Below, piece by piece: positions 12,651 to 25,708 of a stretch of DNA of 64,000 bases. Source of the stretch: Nautilus pompilius (lineage: Eukaryota > Mollusca > Cephalopoda > Nautilida > Nautilidae). The first letter of the stretch is position 1. Every line of letters starts with the position of its first letter. The notes beneath the pieces were generated by a model, which was given only the letters and a program-made list of their open reading frames with translations, was not told the origin of the DNA and did not search any database. Location of the stretch: contig JACATO010000624.1 in assembly GCA_018389105.1 (NCBI GenBank), forward strand, positions 1,054,001-1,118,000. The letters run 5' to 3'. Both the position numbers and the translations under genes were made by a program.

Positions 12651-13470
12651 TACAATTAATTGTGAAAAATATCGTTATGAGTTTATGGTTTAGTTGATCA
12701 ACTTGATTATCATTTAATTTTGGCAAATTATCTGTAATTAATGTTAGATATATTCGTGATTTTCACTACAGTAATTATATTCTAATAAATGTTTTTCACT
12801 ATGGTATTTATCTCAAAGATACATTTTATGAAGATACATGTGTATCACATCTGGAGACGACATTTATTTCTGGAACACAAACATTTTTATTTTCCCCATC
12901 ACTTTTCCACAATTCCACAGAACATATATTCTTACTAATAGCGCTCTAAAAAAAATTGGTTGTACTTTTAGTTTTACATTTTAAACAATAGATATCAGTT
13001 ATTTTGATATACAGTGAAAGAGTCTAAAACATTAATTAAAAAGTGCATATGTATTCAATCGATTCCTATCCTTCAGATTTATTTGTAGGTTCAAGAGATT
13101 TTATTCATGAAGATTTCGTATATAGTAAACATGATTCGTATAGTTATTATGAAAATTTCTTTTCCCGATCTTGATTTAACAAAAAAAAATGACTAATAAA
13201 CTTAATAAACAATGAAAGCTGAATAATTTCTAAAATGAAATTAAATTGAAGAGTAAAAGGTCAGATTAAAAATCATTTTTTGAAATACTAGGAATGGAAT
13301 TAAAAGAATGTGAAAAATAGAAAATAAATGAAAATACTTCCAAGACAAATATAATTTCTCGTACAAAAAATACGAATTCCATTTTTTAAAAAAAATATTT
13401 ATATTTGTTTATTTATGCTTCTGTGTGTGAAAAAAATCAAAGAAACCAAAAGTTGTTTTATACCACTGCT

Positions 13471-13695
13471 AGACATTTATTTCACTTGTCGCATAACCCA
13501 TAAGTCGTTTGGGCACCTCGAAAGGTGTGTCTAGGGCATCTTACAACCTGGCGTTGACAGCATCCAGAGAGGAACTATAGTTGTTTCGGGCTTTTGGTCC
13601 TTATCAGCAGCACCTATCTCCAACCCCAGCGGGATCGAAACCGCAACACAAAGATCAATAAGTGAACTCTCTACCCACTGTTCCACGACGCCATC
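13471..13695 (-). mobile_element. tRNA-derived SINE
   Basis: Read on the minus strand, the element starts GATGGCGTCGTGGAACAG and has an RNA polymerase III A box (AACAGTGGGTAGAG, 13669-13682) and a B box (GGTTTCGATCCCG, 13630-13642) at tRNA-like spacing. A tRNA-unrelated body of about 150 bp follows, ending in an A/T-rich tail (TGAAATAAATGTC). It is more GC-rich than its surroundings. The source tRNA and SINE family were not identified. Confidence 0.75.
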
Positions 13696-13939
13696 TATAA
13701 ACATACAATTCGTTTATTTCTCCATACAAACCTCTCAGAAATAATTCAAACTTTATTATTCTCTTTCCATTCTATAACAATTTTTTCTTTAAATTGGATA
13801 ACTTGGTTGATAACGATATCGGTTTTCATGAATTTAAATATTTTACTGGAAGATGGGGGACTACCAAAATCTGTGACAAAACCAACTTATGAGTTCAAAG
13901 TTATAGACAAATGATTGAATAAATAAAACGAGATATATA

Positions 13940-15154
13940 CAGTGCTGTGCGAAAGTCTTAGGAAACTTTGCAAAAAAGCAGTAATGCTTATTTTTTGTCT
14001 TACAGAAAATACAGAAAACTGAATGAAATTGTCAATGATATCAATTGCTAATAGGCATAAAATAATATTTCTCCATGGGCAACGTAAAACTAAATGCAAG
14101 ATAAGTAGTTTGACTGGAATTCAAGATGTTACGTTAAAGAAATGATCTAACAATTAAAAATACATGTTCAGTTTCTGATAGGATAAGGTATGCATGGATG
14201 ATCCAGAAAATTAAATAAATGTTAACAGTACCTGAAGATAACTTTCTCTGTGAGGATAACTAGATCCAGCAAAGAAATAAAACAAGTTTTGACAGAATCC
14301 TTAGGTGTTCGGGTTCATCGAAGATCTTTGAAAAAAAGTAGATCGAAAAGATAGATAGCAGACAAGGAGCTTTTTACATGAAGGGGATAGAGATAAGCGA
14401 CTAAAGTATACCATCCAATACAGAAGGTTGACTCATGATCAATAGACCATCATTTGGTCAGATGAATAAAAGTTTGACTTATTTTTGGTTTAAGATACAA
14501 CAAGATGTATAGAGAAGAATTGGAAAAGAGCATGACGAAATATGAGTGCAGTTTACAGTAGAACACGGTGGACGTTCTATTCAGGTTTTGGCTTTTATCT
14601 CTGCTATGAATGTTGGAGATTTAGAAAGAATATAAAGAAATATGAATGTAGCCTGATAGAAGCAGATTCTTATTTACCATATATTTCTTCAGTATTCAGT
14701 TCTATTTTTTATTTAAACATGACAAAAATAAAAAAAAAATGCCAATGTTGTCAAAATATATTTACAATATGAAACCGAGGATGGAATGTCAGATTTATTA
14801 CAGTAGCCTTCACAATTCCCTGACTTTAGTATTATTCAACACTTAGAGGACAGAAGAAAAAGTGAAAAGAGTAAAAAAAACCAAGTATGAATTCTGGGCA
14901 ATGTTTTTAAATGGATGGTATTATTTTAAAAATTACAAGAGTTTTCCAAGACGTATTCCGGCCGTCAAAAAGGAAAAGTGTGGACATAAGAAATATTACT
15001 GTACATAATCTTTTATTTATCATGTTCATCTTGTTTAATGTACAATATTTGTGTATTAAATTTTGTGTTTTATTAGTTTGATTCATTGCTTTCTAATAGT
15101 AAGTAAACTTCTGAATAAAAATGTAAAATTCCCAAGACTTTTTGCACAGTACTG
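13940..15154 (+). mobile_element. Tc1-like DNA transposon, full length but dead
   Basis: A 1215-bp element flanked by TA (13938-13939 and 15155-15156). The left end CAGTGCTGTGCGAAAGTCTT matches the inverse of the right end, CAGTACTGTGCAAAAAGTCTT, as terminal inverted repeats. Between them lies a decayed Tc1 transposase: a helix-turn-helix region near 14130-14330, the second-Asp block IIWSDE followed by KFDLF after an in-frame stop (14448-14485), an EHGGRS block near 14560, and the C-terminal SFPRRIPAVKKEKCGHKKYY (14939-15000), equivalent to the SMPRR..AVIKAKGG end of Tc1 transposases. Several stops and frame changes show that it cannot encode an active enzyme. The intact TIRs and TA suggest it inserted as one piece and then decayed. 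Confidence 0.88.
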
Positions 15155-18100
15155 TAGATCAAAGTTTAACGAATTTTATTATCCACCATACCAATATATT
15201 TTAATATGTTAATCGTCGTTTTATTCAAAATGTAGAGCGAGAATTTAAAAAAAAATAAATTTCTTTATCCAAAGAGAGTTAAAGAAATTTTTTTTTAAAT
15301 TAAAAAAGGTGAATTTTAAAATTAAAAATTCGAAAAGTAAACATGTTTGAGATATAGAAATACTTTTGGTGTTACAGTTAAAACTTTTGTGGTACCAGGA
15401 TTTAGAGAAATATCAAAAATGTTTTTAAAACAATTAAATTCCGCAGACGCTTGGTGGTAAAAACATTGAAAGTATTATTTATCTTGGTTCTGCAATAACT
15501 CTCAATGGAGTGATAATATGTCCAGATAATTTTAATAAAACTTTAAAATGTATTCATTTTTGAAAATAAAGCACAAGTATAGTAGATACAGATATCAAAT
15601 TTCAATAGAGACATAATTACATTAAAAAAGTATTTAATCTTTAGAAATAGTTTTATAGTTTATATTCCTCCAACTCACATTTTGGCTTTGGTAAGCATTA
15701 TAGCCAAATAATAGCTTATAGAATGAAACCTCTGATTGTTTTGACAAGAAACGGAATCAGTGCGAATTATTACTAATATAAAGTTGTCTTACGGGTTATG
15801 CTAACAGGTAATGTAATTCGATACTAGTTTGACAAAGCAGGAACTGTGTTTCATTATTGCAGCAGGAAAAAAATTCAGTTCACTAAAGCCAATAATCAAG
15901 AAACAAAATCTGATCTGCTCGATAATTGTTTGCCGAAAAAGTGCTTACAGTTTTTTTTTAACATAATGAACAATCTGATAAATTACCAAAGCGAAGTTTT
16001 TTTAAAAAACCGGTAGATTTTAAACATAATTTTTTGTGGAGCAGATAATATGATTTTATGTCATCGTGAACACCTATGAAATTTAAGAGATTCTATTCAC
16101 TTATTATTTTTTTATATAAGCAAACAAACAGAAAAAAGCTTAACAGTAACACCTTTTAATAAAATCGATGAGGTTAATTTGACTACTGATTATGCAATGT
16201 GCAATTCCAGTCTAGATTTTTGTGACATGTGTTTAATAAAAATGTTAGCTTGCATGTAGTTTCAGACAATAACCGTGTCAATATTATAATTTGAAATTTT
16301 TAATCATCCTCAGAAAGGATAGCACAGAACCAAACCACCATATTTTTAGACTATAATTCTGTTTTATTTACTCTGTCAGTAAATTAGATTATTTGTTTAA
16401 TCATGTATAAGTTAGTAATAAAGTTAATTTTAATTCAACTCTCTCTCTCTCTCACACACAAAACACAGATGTTTCCGTTTTACTTGCAATCCACGTCCCA
16501 TTTTGTTGCATGAAGATTTTAATATTCCACTCGAAAACTAAACTGTTTTATTCACAGAGAGGCGTCTTAATGCTGCCAAATTAGTTTTGCATAAATTCCT
16601 TTCTGTCTTCTCAGGATTTCTCCCGAGACCTGTCAGTGACCGTTTCTAGAAAGAACAAAACAAAAGAAATATCATTTATTCGTTTGCACAAACATATTCA
16701 CCAGATATTAATGTAAGTTTATGACCGATTCATCTAAAACTGATTTAAACTTAACATTAGTCAGAGTGAGTTCTGGGCATTACATAATATTTAGAGTCAT
16801 TAACCGAGTTAACAGTATATTTAGTTTACTTAACTAATACGAGAAGACAACTTACAGAAGAGTTTAAAATAGTCGCGTAGACATTAGTGCAAAAGTATTT
16901 GGCTTACCCAATTTTACATTAGAAACTCTTTCACAATATAGCAGATGCCGCTTTATAACTCTAATGTTCGTAATAACGATTTATTTTCAATTTCCAAAAA
17001 AGTACTTCTATCGCTAAAACAGAGATGGCTTGTAATCCATTTATTAAGTGGTATAGTAGCATACGGATTAGTTTCAGTAATTTTTCCTTGAAAGTTGTCT
17101 TTGAATTTGAAGAAAATCTAATAAAGTGTGTAAAAAACAAACATCAAATATTCAAAATATTGGCGGGGGGTTCTAAATTACTGTGTATTTTGCAGAATGG
17201 CCATTTGCACAAATATCTCATTACAGTCAAACCAGGAATATTGTAATTCATAAAATATAGCTATAATTTGAGACTTAAACAACAAATCTGAAATGGTTCT
17301 ACCGACACCAGTTTTTTTGGCGTCAGGCAACACCTTGAAGTCGAAATTCTATGAGTAAGCAGACTGCCGCGGAATTGAAAATAAAATGAAAAACTTCTGA
17401 CTATTTATTTATTTATTTACGACTGGGGTTTATATTTCATTTGTCACAACTCCACACACTTATCCAAAATGCTCAGCATATGCTTCTGTTTTAGATACTG
17501 ATATACTATACGCCAAATCCTTTTTATATGATCTGGAAAATAACAATTTTGAAAATGAGACTGGTAGTAGTTATTCCTCACACTTAGCAACATCCGCCCA
17601 CGTCTAGGAACGTCACCCGAGTGCTTGATCGGTATATATGCAAATCAAATCACACCTGTAATTTCGAGATTACCTACTCAATCCAGCAGAAATCGCGTGG
17701 TCATGAAAATACTGCTGAGTATCTTGAAAGAAAATTATTGTCGATGGTTCGCTCAAACTTTGTGGACTTTATTACTTCTTTATCTCGAAGATTCATTTCA
17801 CTGATATATAACTAAATTCTCATTCAAACTTTAAAATAGATTTTCTAGTCGTAGCGATCAATCTGCTCACGGAATAGTTTAAAGCTAAACACAATTACCA
17901 CCTCCTAAATATGAAATAAAAGTAACCAGACCTGTGCAAGAAAGGTTCTGACTCTTGGACCATATTGGAAATATCGTTTGCATGCGATCTCGGCTATAAT
18001 GAGGATAATTTGTGGAAGAAGTTGCGTGATGACAGTTTAAAATTAAACTTTTTTTTACATACATGGATTTTATGACAGTCCCAAGGTAATATACATTTGA

Positions 18101-20922
18101 CGACGTGCTGGGATAAACTGATTAACACATGAATTATGAAATATTTTAGTATAAAGAGCAGAAAAATCACCACCAGCAGATGATATTTAGTAAACAAAAA
18201 TGATGCAGCTGAAACACTATTTCTGAAAAAAAATGTAATCTATTTACTGATTATCTTTACTTTGTATTTCACTTGTGGAAACATTAATAATAGACAAAAA
18301 TAGTCTTTGCTTGGTCGTTAGTGAGTGACATAGAGAAGGAAAAAGTACCGTTAAATTGCATTTACTATGTACTAAATGTTCTATGATTCATCATTATGCC
18401 AGGTGTTAAGGAGTAGGTAAAGAGTAACTATCGCACCTGTCGTTATCAAAGACGCCCAGTCCGTCTGCGTATATAATGAGTTGAACTTTACTTAAAAAGA
18501 AATATATATTAATATATGTATACAAGATATATATATATATAGAAAGAGAGAGAGAGAGAGAGAATAAAGCAGAAAAAGCATCCAGAAGAAATATCTGATT
18601 ATTAAATCGTGGGTTCTACATTTAAGTATTAGAAAAATGCCAACAGATTTTATGAAAAACAATATAAATGAAATATTTATTAATTCTGATAAGTCTCATT
18701 GCTTAAGCGGTCGAGTGTAAATGTTTAGTCGCCTACCTGACTGGTAAACCTTGTTTTTGTTGGTATAAAAAATTTCATCACCATCAGATGCATATCATAT
18801 CTCTCTGGGACCTTCCTTAATCTGCGTTTGGGCAAAGCATCTGCGCATCTGTGAACACTTTAGTAACCATAGCTTTGTAGAAATGTTCTTGAGTCAGTCT
18901 CTGTGACACTCTGGGAAATTAATTGTCCAATGATAATTACTTTTAATTTTACACATCTTTGGCAACATCGTATCACGATTATTCCGAAACTTTAGATTTA
19001 CATGTAAAGAAAAAGGAGAAAATTGTCTTAATCGAGTAGAAAATTACAGTTTCAATTCCAGTACAAAATAATTGACTACATGAAGCGGAGTGTAAGTTAG
19101 GACAGATTTGAAAGATGGAATGAAGACTGATGAATTTTTATCACAAATAATTTTTTATTGCTACATTTGTATCCATTAATGTGGCACGCATATAAAAGTA
19201 ACTCAGTGCAATCTGCAATATACAGAATAATCAAACAAAATAAAGTAATATATTCAGAATAGCGGAAGCTTATGAGCGTTTTTACGTGTATCTTGCAAGT
19301 GGCTTAATCTTTTTGCATGAATGCCAAATGCAATCAGTATTTCTGTCTATTTTAGAAAGCGTCAGATTCTTTGGTGCATCGGTGATTAGTCTGATCCATG
19401 ATGGTGAGAATTCTGTAGGCAGTATAATAACATTATTTTTTCTGTGACAGATTTGGTAACGGAAACAGAAAAAAGTATGAAAACGTTAAAAAAGAAGTTG
19501 GATTTTTTCTAAAAGAATTTGGTACGTGAAAAATTCCAAGATAAAAGAACAACTCAGAATTTTTCATAAAAACGTATCTAAACAACGGAAAGATTAACTT
19601 TTATTCTCAGCAAAGCGAAGACGTTTTCAACATGTGGACTGCATTGAGTCATATGGACTTTCCTTCGTCCGAACCCGCGATACACCAGGTTCCTACAATT
19701 GATCAACGAAAGAACTAACCATAATCTCTCGGAAAGTCTTGCGAACCACACTCGTAGTGAAGGAGTATCCATTCTCTGATGTGTAATTAACAATAAGATT
19801 TCTTCAGTACGGTTTTGACCAACGGTTATAGCTACTGATTCATCATTTAACCACATAATAAAATTAATTTACCTCTCTCTACAAATTAACTGCCTATTAT
19901 TAGTAGTTGTGCTGTGGAATCAAACGAATTTTTTGTGAGAACGTTGTACAGAAACATCACGTGGTCAGAGAATTCCAGCTTTGTCAAAAGTGTTCAGCAA
20001 AAGAAAAAGTGCGAGTTTTACCGCTGTGGTCAGAATTTTAAAACAAATTCAAATTAAAGCTCACCACGATAGAAAATATATACAAATACGGCTTTTGCTT
20101 TGTCAGTTGAAACATAAACTATACTTTTTGTATAAATACAAACTTACTGAAACTGTGTTGTCATTAAAATGCTCAGATTTTTTCATGAGGTTTTTCCTTT
20201 ACCAGTGCGTTCCCTATAAATCTTTTGAAAGTAAAGTTAACCGCTTCTAAAATTGCATTTGTTCGTAAGATTTCTCGAATTTTTGGCTTAATAAGAATCT
20301 TTTTTAGGTCACGGTTCTCTGTATTATGACAAAAACACTCAAGTTATATGAAAGGAAATGCTATAAACGTTTTACATATTTTGCGTATTAGTATTTCAGA
20401 TGAATCCGCTGATGAATTTCAAGGGATTGAAACAAATAACAGCTTCAAATTTTTTTGTATTTTCTCGCTGATTCATTTGAGAATATCGTCCAAGTTCGCT
20501 GCTCCTCTTTATCGAAGTTCTTCTGTACGAAAATAGCTAAGCAGTTCGAATTTTGAGAACATGATTCTGCTTTTATTATATCTCGGCAAGAAACTGTAAA
20601 TTAATGGAGCAAAATTATTTTATTAATGGAAATAAACAGTTCAATAATGGACGGAGATTTTAGGGGGTAAAAGAAAAATTCAACTTCCCGTTATTTATAA
20701 TGAATGACGTAAAAGAAAAAAATTTTAGCTTTTATTTACGTCCCTTTAAATCTTACAGATAGTGTTCTGGTTCTTTATTCCAGTCATCAATCTTTGTTTT
20801 CATCTGTCTATCTCTTTATATTATTACTATTAAGGATATATGCATTTTAGAGAGAATTTTCATTACTCAGCACTACATTACGATACCCTAGTAATAAATT
20901 ATAACTTCTATATCTAAATGTA
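15155..20922. other. Intronic AT-rich sequence, no gene seen
   Basis: No gene supported. Minor simple repeats: CT/CA at about 16440-16465, TTTA units at about 17399-17419, and adjoining AT (18526-18540) and GA (18543-18563) runs. Confidence 0.5.
18526..18563. repeat. Adjoining (AT)n and (GA)n microsatellites
   Basis: A short ATATAT run, then AGAA, then about 10 GA units. Confidence 0.9.
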
Positions 20923-21300
20923 CACTAGTGTCGAAAAGTCTAAGACAATCATGGAAAATCATTAATGCCTGTTCTATTCCTTTTCAGGATAATAACTGAA
21001 TGAAAACAAGGAACATATAAAATTCTAGTAAAAAAACAAACACTTTCTTCATGAACAAACTAAAATCAAATGCTAAATAAGTAGTATAATCGGAATGTAA
21101 AGAAATGTCATTCAAGAAATAATCAAGAAATTTAAGGCATAGAAAACCCAAAACACTATCCAAAAATATTAACAGTACCTGAAGGTAACTTCTCTGATGG
21201 ATAAAAAAGACACTCAACAAGAAGATATAAAGCAAGATCTGTCAGAAAAGCCGAAATTAACACTGTATTCTCACAGAAAGATTAGCGTAGGTAACACCTG
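20923..21300 (+). mobile_element. Truncated Tc1-like transposon, left part only
   Basis: After a TA, the sequence CACTAGTGTCGAAAAGTCTAAG resembles the left end of the Tc1 element at 13940. The homology continues inside: both have ACTGAATGAA, AATAAGTAGT-like and ACAGTACCTGAAGGTAACTT-like stretches in the same order and spacing. The shared part covers the left TIR and the N-terminal DNA-binding part of the transposase, which here includes a D-I-K-Q-D-L-S-E-K stretch. The catalytic half and right TIR are absent. It is a diverged relative of the 13940 element rather than a recent duplicate. Confidence 0.7.
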
Positions 21301-24300
21301 TCTTTTTTTCCTTTTTTTAAAGAAGGCTATCGAGAAGAACTTTCACTTAATTTAAAACAAGTTCAACTTATATTGTAACCACAGGGAACTTCTGTCCATA
21401 GGGCACATTTATGATATGTAATAATAGTGAGTATATTCATAGAAATATATTGTCAGAAATTGATAATTACTCTAAGGGAGAATCAACGGATACAAATTCT
21501 CTCTTTAAATCTGTCTTTACTGAATGATTTAAAAAACGAAAACATTTTACGTAATATTTGAATTTATAATAAATATTCAGGAAATTAGTGTAGCTAAAGA
21601 TAAGAAAAGACATTTTCCAGGTATAAGGTAGTTAATAATTGATGTATTCGACTCTAATATTAAAACGTTATCCATATCACAAACATATAAAACCAGTAAC
21701 TTTCGTTAGCCTCGGCTTTGCGGCGAAAGGCAGACTTTATCCAGAAAGCACAAAGTCAAGAGTTTGATTTATAAATTGCGACCGGACTCACCTGTAAATA
21801 AAAAAGGAACTGGGGAAGTTCAAAGGCGGCTTTAAATAATATTGATCACCTAAACCTATGTGTAAGAAGGCCACTTAACTGAATGTCCCTATTCTCCACC
21901 TATAAAAATGATTAGTAGTGAAACGTCATTAAGTTGGCACCAATCTTTAGCGAGCCAAGTATTCTGAGTAGCATATGCACCTCAAAACTCATAGTTTTTG
22001 AATGTGCAATGGGGAAATGATAGGACAGCCTTCAGCTAAGGTCTTCTTTCTCTTATGTTCTGCAAGTGCCCCTGTCATGTGACGGATTATAGGGATGCAC
22101 AGAAAACTGAGTTTCATTAAAGAGAGGTCACAAAAAGAATCATTAAACAACTACAATTGGTAGTTTAAATTATTACACGATTAGACAACAATAAACTAAA
22201 GACCTCGAAATCGCCTGGACTGTTAACTGACGAAAAAGACCAGTCGGCAACCAGTAGTGAAATACTTGGTTAGTCCACGCGATTCTTTCATGCACAAGCG
22301 CCAAAAAATATTCAGGAACTCAGTTTATGCATTGTTTCCGTGGGGTATTGGATTCTCTATATTTGCTATACTAAGGCAAAATAAAAGTGATGTATAATGT
22401 TAAAAAATTCTAATCACAAATTTAATTTAAAACGAAAAGGGAAATGTAGACAGATCTACGTTTACAAAAATGATCGATCTGACGAGCTGAACGTGCGCAA
22501 AAGGAATTGTTTTGGGGGTACAACACAGAGAGCAGTGACATCAGGGCCACATAATTGGAATTATTGAAGCTACAGCTGGAGAACCAACGAAAGAATGGAA
22601 CTATCACCGGAAACGTTGTTTGTCTCTGCTTTTGTGACTGTCGGTCGCTCTTTACATCTTGGCTTCTTTCGTTTTGTGTTTGCTGGAGGCGATGTTTTTC
22701 AAACTACTACAGCTATCGCAGAAAAGACGTACTTATCCATAGTTCCATCATTTACCAGAACAAGCAAAAATCTCTAACCAATACATTATTCTAAAAAACA
22801 AAAGTAACAAGCCTGTTAACAACGAAATTGAAAATCTTTCGATTTTCCGAGCTTTGCTTAGAGAAAAGAAAACATTTTTTTTGCCACATTCATGACACTA
22901 GATATTTAAAGAAAAAACATTGAAACCTTTACGCACTTTTAAAAGTTTAAAACTGATTTTTTTTCCTTTATACTTTATTTACTTCTTAAAATACTCCATC
23001 GTATACGGTTCTGACTAAGCACGAATTAACGCCAAGATTTTAAAACTTATTTCAAATTGTTAGAAATATCTCTTATAAAACCCATAAATCCTAATGGAAT
23101 TTAATGAGCACCGGATTACTTCAGACTGTGATCTTGTTTTATGGAAATTGGAAATAACAATTATGAAGCCAAACGAAGAAAAATTAAATAGACAAAAAAG
23201 AAAAGAAAAAAGCGATATACTGTTGGTTTTTATAAATGATAACCATTACTCTAATGGGTTTTATATATTACGCTAAGTGACATTTTCTGCCACTGTGGTT
23301 TTTAAGAAAGCGAATGAAAAAATTCCATTATAAAAGCACATAATTTAGCATACGATGCCAGTAAATTAAAATATAAGGTATCTTTACAATCAATGACCAG
23401 TAATGAATCAACAAACTTGTCAATCCTGCTTTAAGATTTTATTACTTTTATTTAATGTAAAATATCTTTGTAATATTTGTATTATCTTTAAAAATAAATT
23501 AATTTATACGATTACAAATATACGATGTCGGAAAATAACTTCAAATTTGTTTTTGATAGTAACATTTAAGAAACTTGTAGTGAGGTGGTTGGTTATATTT
23601 AAGGTTTGTGATAACTATCGATACTAGTAATGGAAATAAGGTCATAAAATTGTGATAGGAGTAAAAATTTGTGACGGTAAAGGAAATTATATTAGTAATG
23701 GCAACTGTAGCGGTGGTATAATTTAAATGAACTAGCAGTTGTAATGATGTAGAAGCAGTGGCATAAATACTAGCAGTTATAGTAATAGTATCAGTATCAC
23801 TGGTATAAGTGATAATGTGCCAGCAGTGCAATAAGTAGTAGCATTGTAGCATTAGTGGTTCAAGTACTTACAATTTTGGAGTCGTATCAACAGTGGGATA
23901 AATACTAAATGTAGCGGTCTACGAAAAAGAAGTTTACTTCAGAGAGTAAGAAGCTTAGTACTTACTCCACAACTCGTCATAAAGGTAATTTTATAAATGA
24001 TCAATATAATAATGCCCAGTAATGGCAGAACCAAACTAGTTAGAAAATAAAAAAGAGTTATTTATGATTTTTCTACATAATCAGCTAAGTTTTGCACTAC
24101 AAATAAAGCATTCAATGTCATTAACTATTAATTTGGTTTAATCAGATGAAGTCGGTTTTAGAAGACATTTTTAAATTACGAAGTTGAAAATTGACTTTGC
24201 TTTATTATACGAAAATGGTTTGGCTGACCTTCACTTTAATTCACAGCTGCACTGAAATGTAAAAGTAATTAATTTTAATGAACTATAGCAACGAAAATGA

Positions 24301-25215
24301 AGAAAACACGGTATTTCTATAAACAGTGGGCGGTCCGAGTGTACAGAACAATATTTCTTCTCACGCATCTCTGACAAAATTCCATCATCTGTGGGAAATC
24401 AAAGACTGCACAAAGACAAACTTCACGTGTCTTAGGAGTATTTACGAAATTAAATACAAATACAAAAAAATAAATCATGCAATGATAATTTTAAAATGTA
24501 TGGAGGCGTAAAAAGTCTTCCCTGTGAAAAAGTAGAGCGAAAAACTGCTGTTTTGGTTAATTTTAGTCTTTTCGTCAGTATTGCTAGATTAACAACACTT
24601 GGAGCCATGCTATTTTTTAAAAAAGAAACAAACCATTCAACTGCGTATTTAACGAGAGAGTTGATGCTTATACTCCTCACCAACTCATGAGATTCTATCT
24701 GCTAATAGCATCGCACCTTTACAATCACTAAGCTCGTTCTCTTATGGCAAAGTATTTCGCCAAATGTTTGATTACGAATAGGTCACGCATAAAGAGATAG
24801 TTTGGCCTCCATCGTCGTTGCTTGTTGTCTCTAATTTACATCAGGTACTTATTTTAGAAAGCAAGATGAGTCTACCTGGAAACGCCAATCACCTGTGCGA
24901 ATTGAAACCAAGCCGCTGGCGTTAGAAACAAGCAACTTAGCAACTCCGCTACCCTGCCACTATGTACATTAAATTAGGTTATATCATACATTAGGTTATA
25001 TTAACATAATCATTTCATATCAGTGCTTCCTAAAATGTACAACACATTATTTTGTGATATCGTTAGTGTACAACAACGATAGTTTATAAACTGTGATATA
25101 TTAAATAATATAACGCCACAATAAATCATTTCTCTAGTAGATATACAGTACTAGACTGCACAGAACTATATTATTATATCACTATTCTACGTAAATTCTG
25201 TTATCTGATCATTAC
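21301..25215. other. Intronic AT-rich sequence, no gene seen
   Basis: No gene supported. It contains the decayed trinucleotide array listed at 23615-23870. Confidence 0.5.
23615..23870. repeat. Decayed (AGT)n trinucleotide array
   Basis: The plus strand shows recurrent GTA/AGT/AGC triplets (AGCAGTTATAGTAATAGTAT, GTAGTAGCATTGTAGC) over about 250 bp with heavy substitution. It is the same unit as the perfect array at 4350-4419 and much older. Confidence 0.55.
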
Positions 25216-25300
25216 ACGGCGGTACGGCAGTGCAGGGATCCAAAGATAGACTCTTAACTGATATAGAGTTAAGGGCCTGAATTCGAATCCCAGTCAGGAC
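25216..25300 (+). mobile_element. tRNA-headed SINE-like repeat
   Basis: A tRNA-like head has an A-box-like GGTACGGCAGTGCAGGG (25221-25237), an anticodon-arm-like pairing (CTCTTAACTGATATAGAGTTAAG) and a good B box (GAATTCGAATCCC, 25279-25291). The body probably continues to about 25500, but its end is not clear. It lies about 400 bp from the receptor's splice donor, inside the intron. Confidence 0.5.
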
Positions 25301-25708
25301 AGGGGCGGTTTGGCACACCTCCTCAACATGGTTTATTTTTGCACTTCTTCTCTAGCCGGCCACACCTTGTTTATTATTATTTGGTTTTGGAAACTTAATC
25401 CAAGGGTTTTTTCTGATGGTTTCGTGACCACGTCGGCTCGCAGGTTGTTATCGCTAGACTTCACTACGTTATGTCAGGTTACTCTCTACATACACCACAG
25501 TATATCGAAAACTCTTGTTTAATACCAGATCGCGTTACCACTTCATTGGAGTGCGTTATAATAAGGACAAATATTGTTAAACTACAAATTATCTTTTAAG
25601 GCTGTTGCAACATCGTTAAGCTACATTACATTACAACCATACTACAGAGTTATGCAACCATAAGATAGACTCTCTAGTCTCTTGTGGTGCACATAAATTG
25701 AAACTTAC

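Larger units (their letters stand above)
521..25708 (-). other. 25.2-kb phase-1 intron of the alpha-1-type receptor
   Basis: The intron is bounded by GTAAGT (minus strand, just below 25709) and TTTTTCAG (just above 520), and splits the Gly322 codon after its first base. The position, right after the LPLG at the end of TM6, matches the single coding intron of vertebrate alpha-1 receptors. Retention would add a short tail (KFQFMCTTRD) and stop, losing TM7. Its content is repeats, listed separately; I saw no alternative TM7 exon in it. Confidence 0.9.

Noticed and set aside
19578-19856. 92-codon minus-strand frame; also a GGGTTCGGACG stretch resembling a B box
   Set aside because: No A box at tRNA spacing, and the protein has no recognisable motif.
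25219-25300. Functional tRNA gene
   Set aside because: The B box is good, but the acceptor and D arms do not pair; a SINE head fits better. The same holds for 41900, 49015 and 56620.
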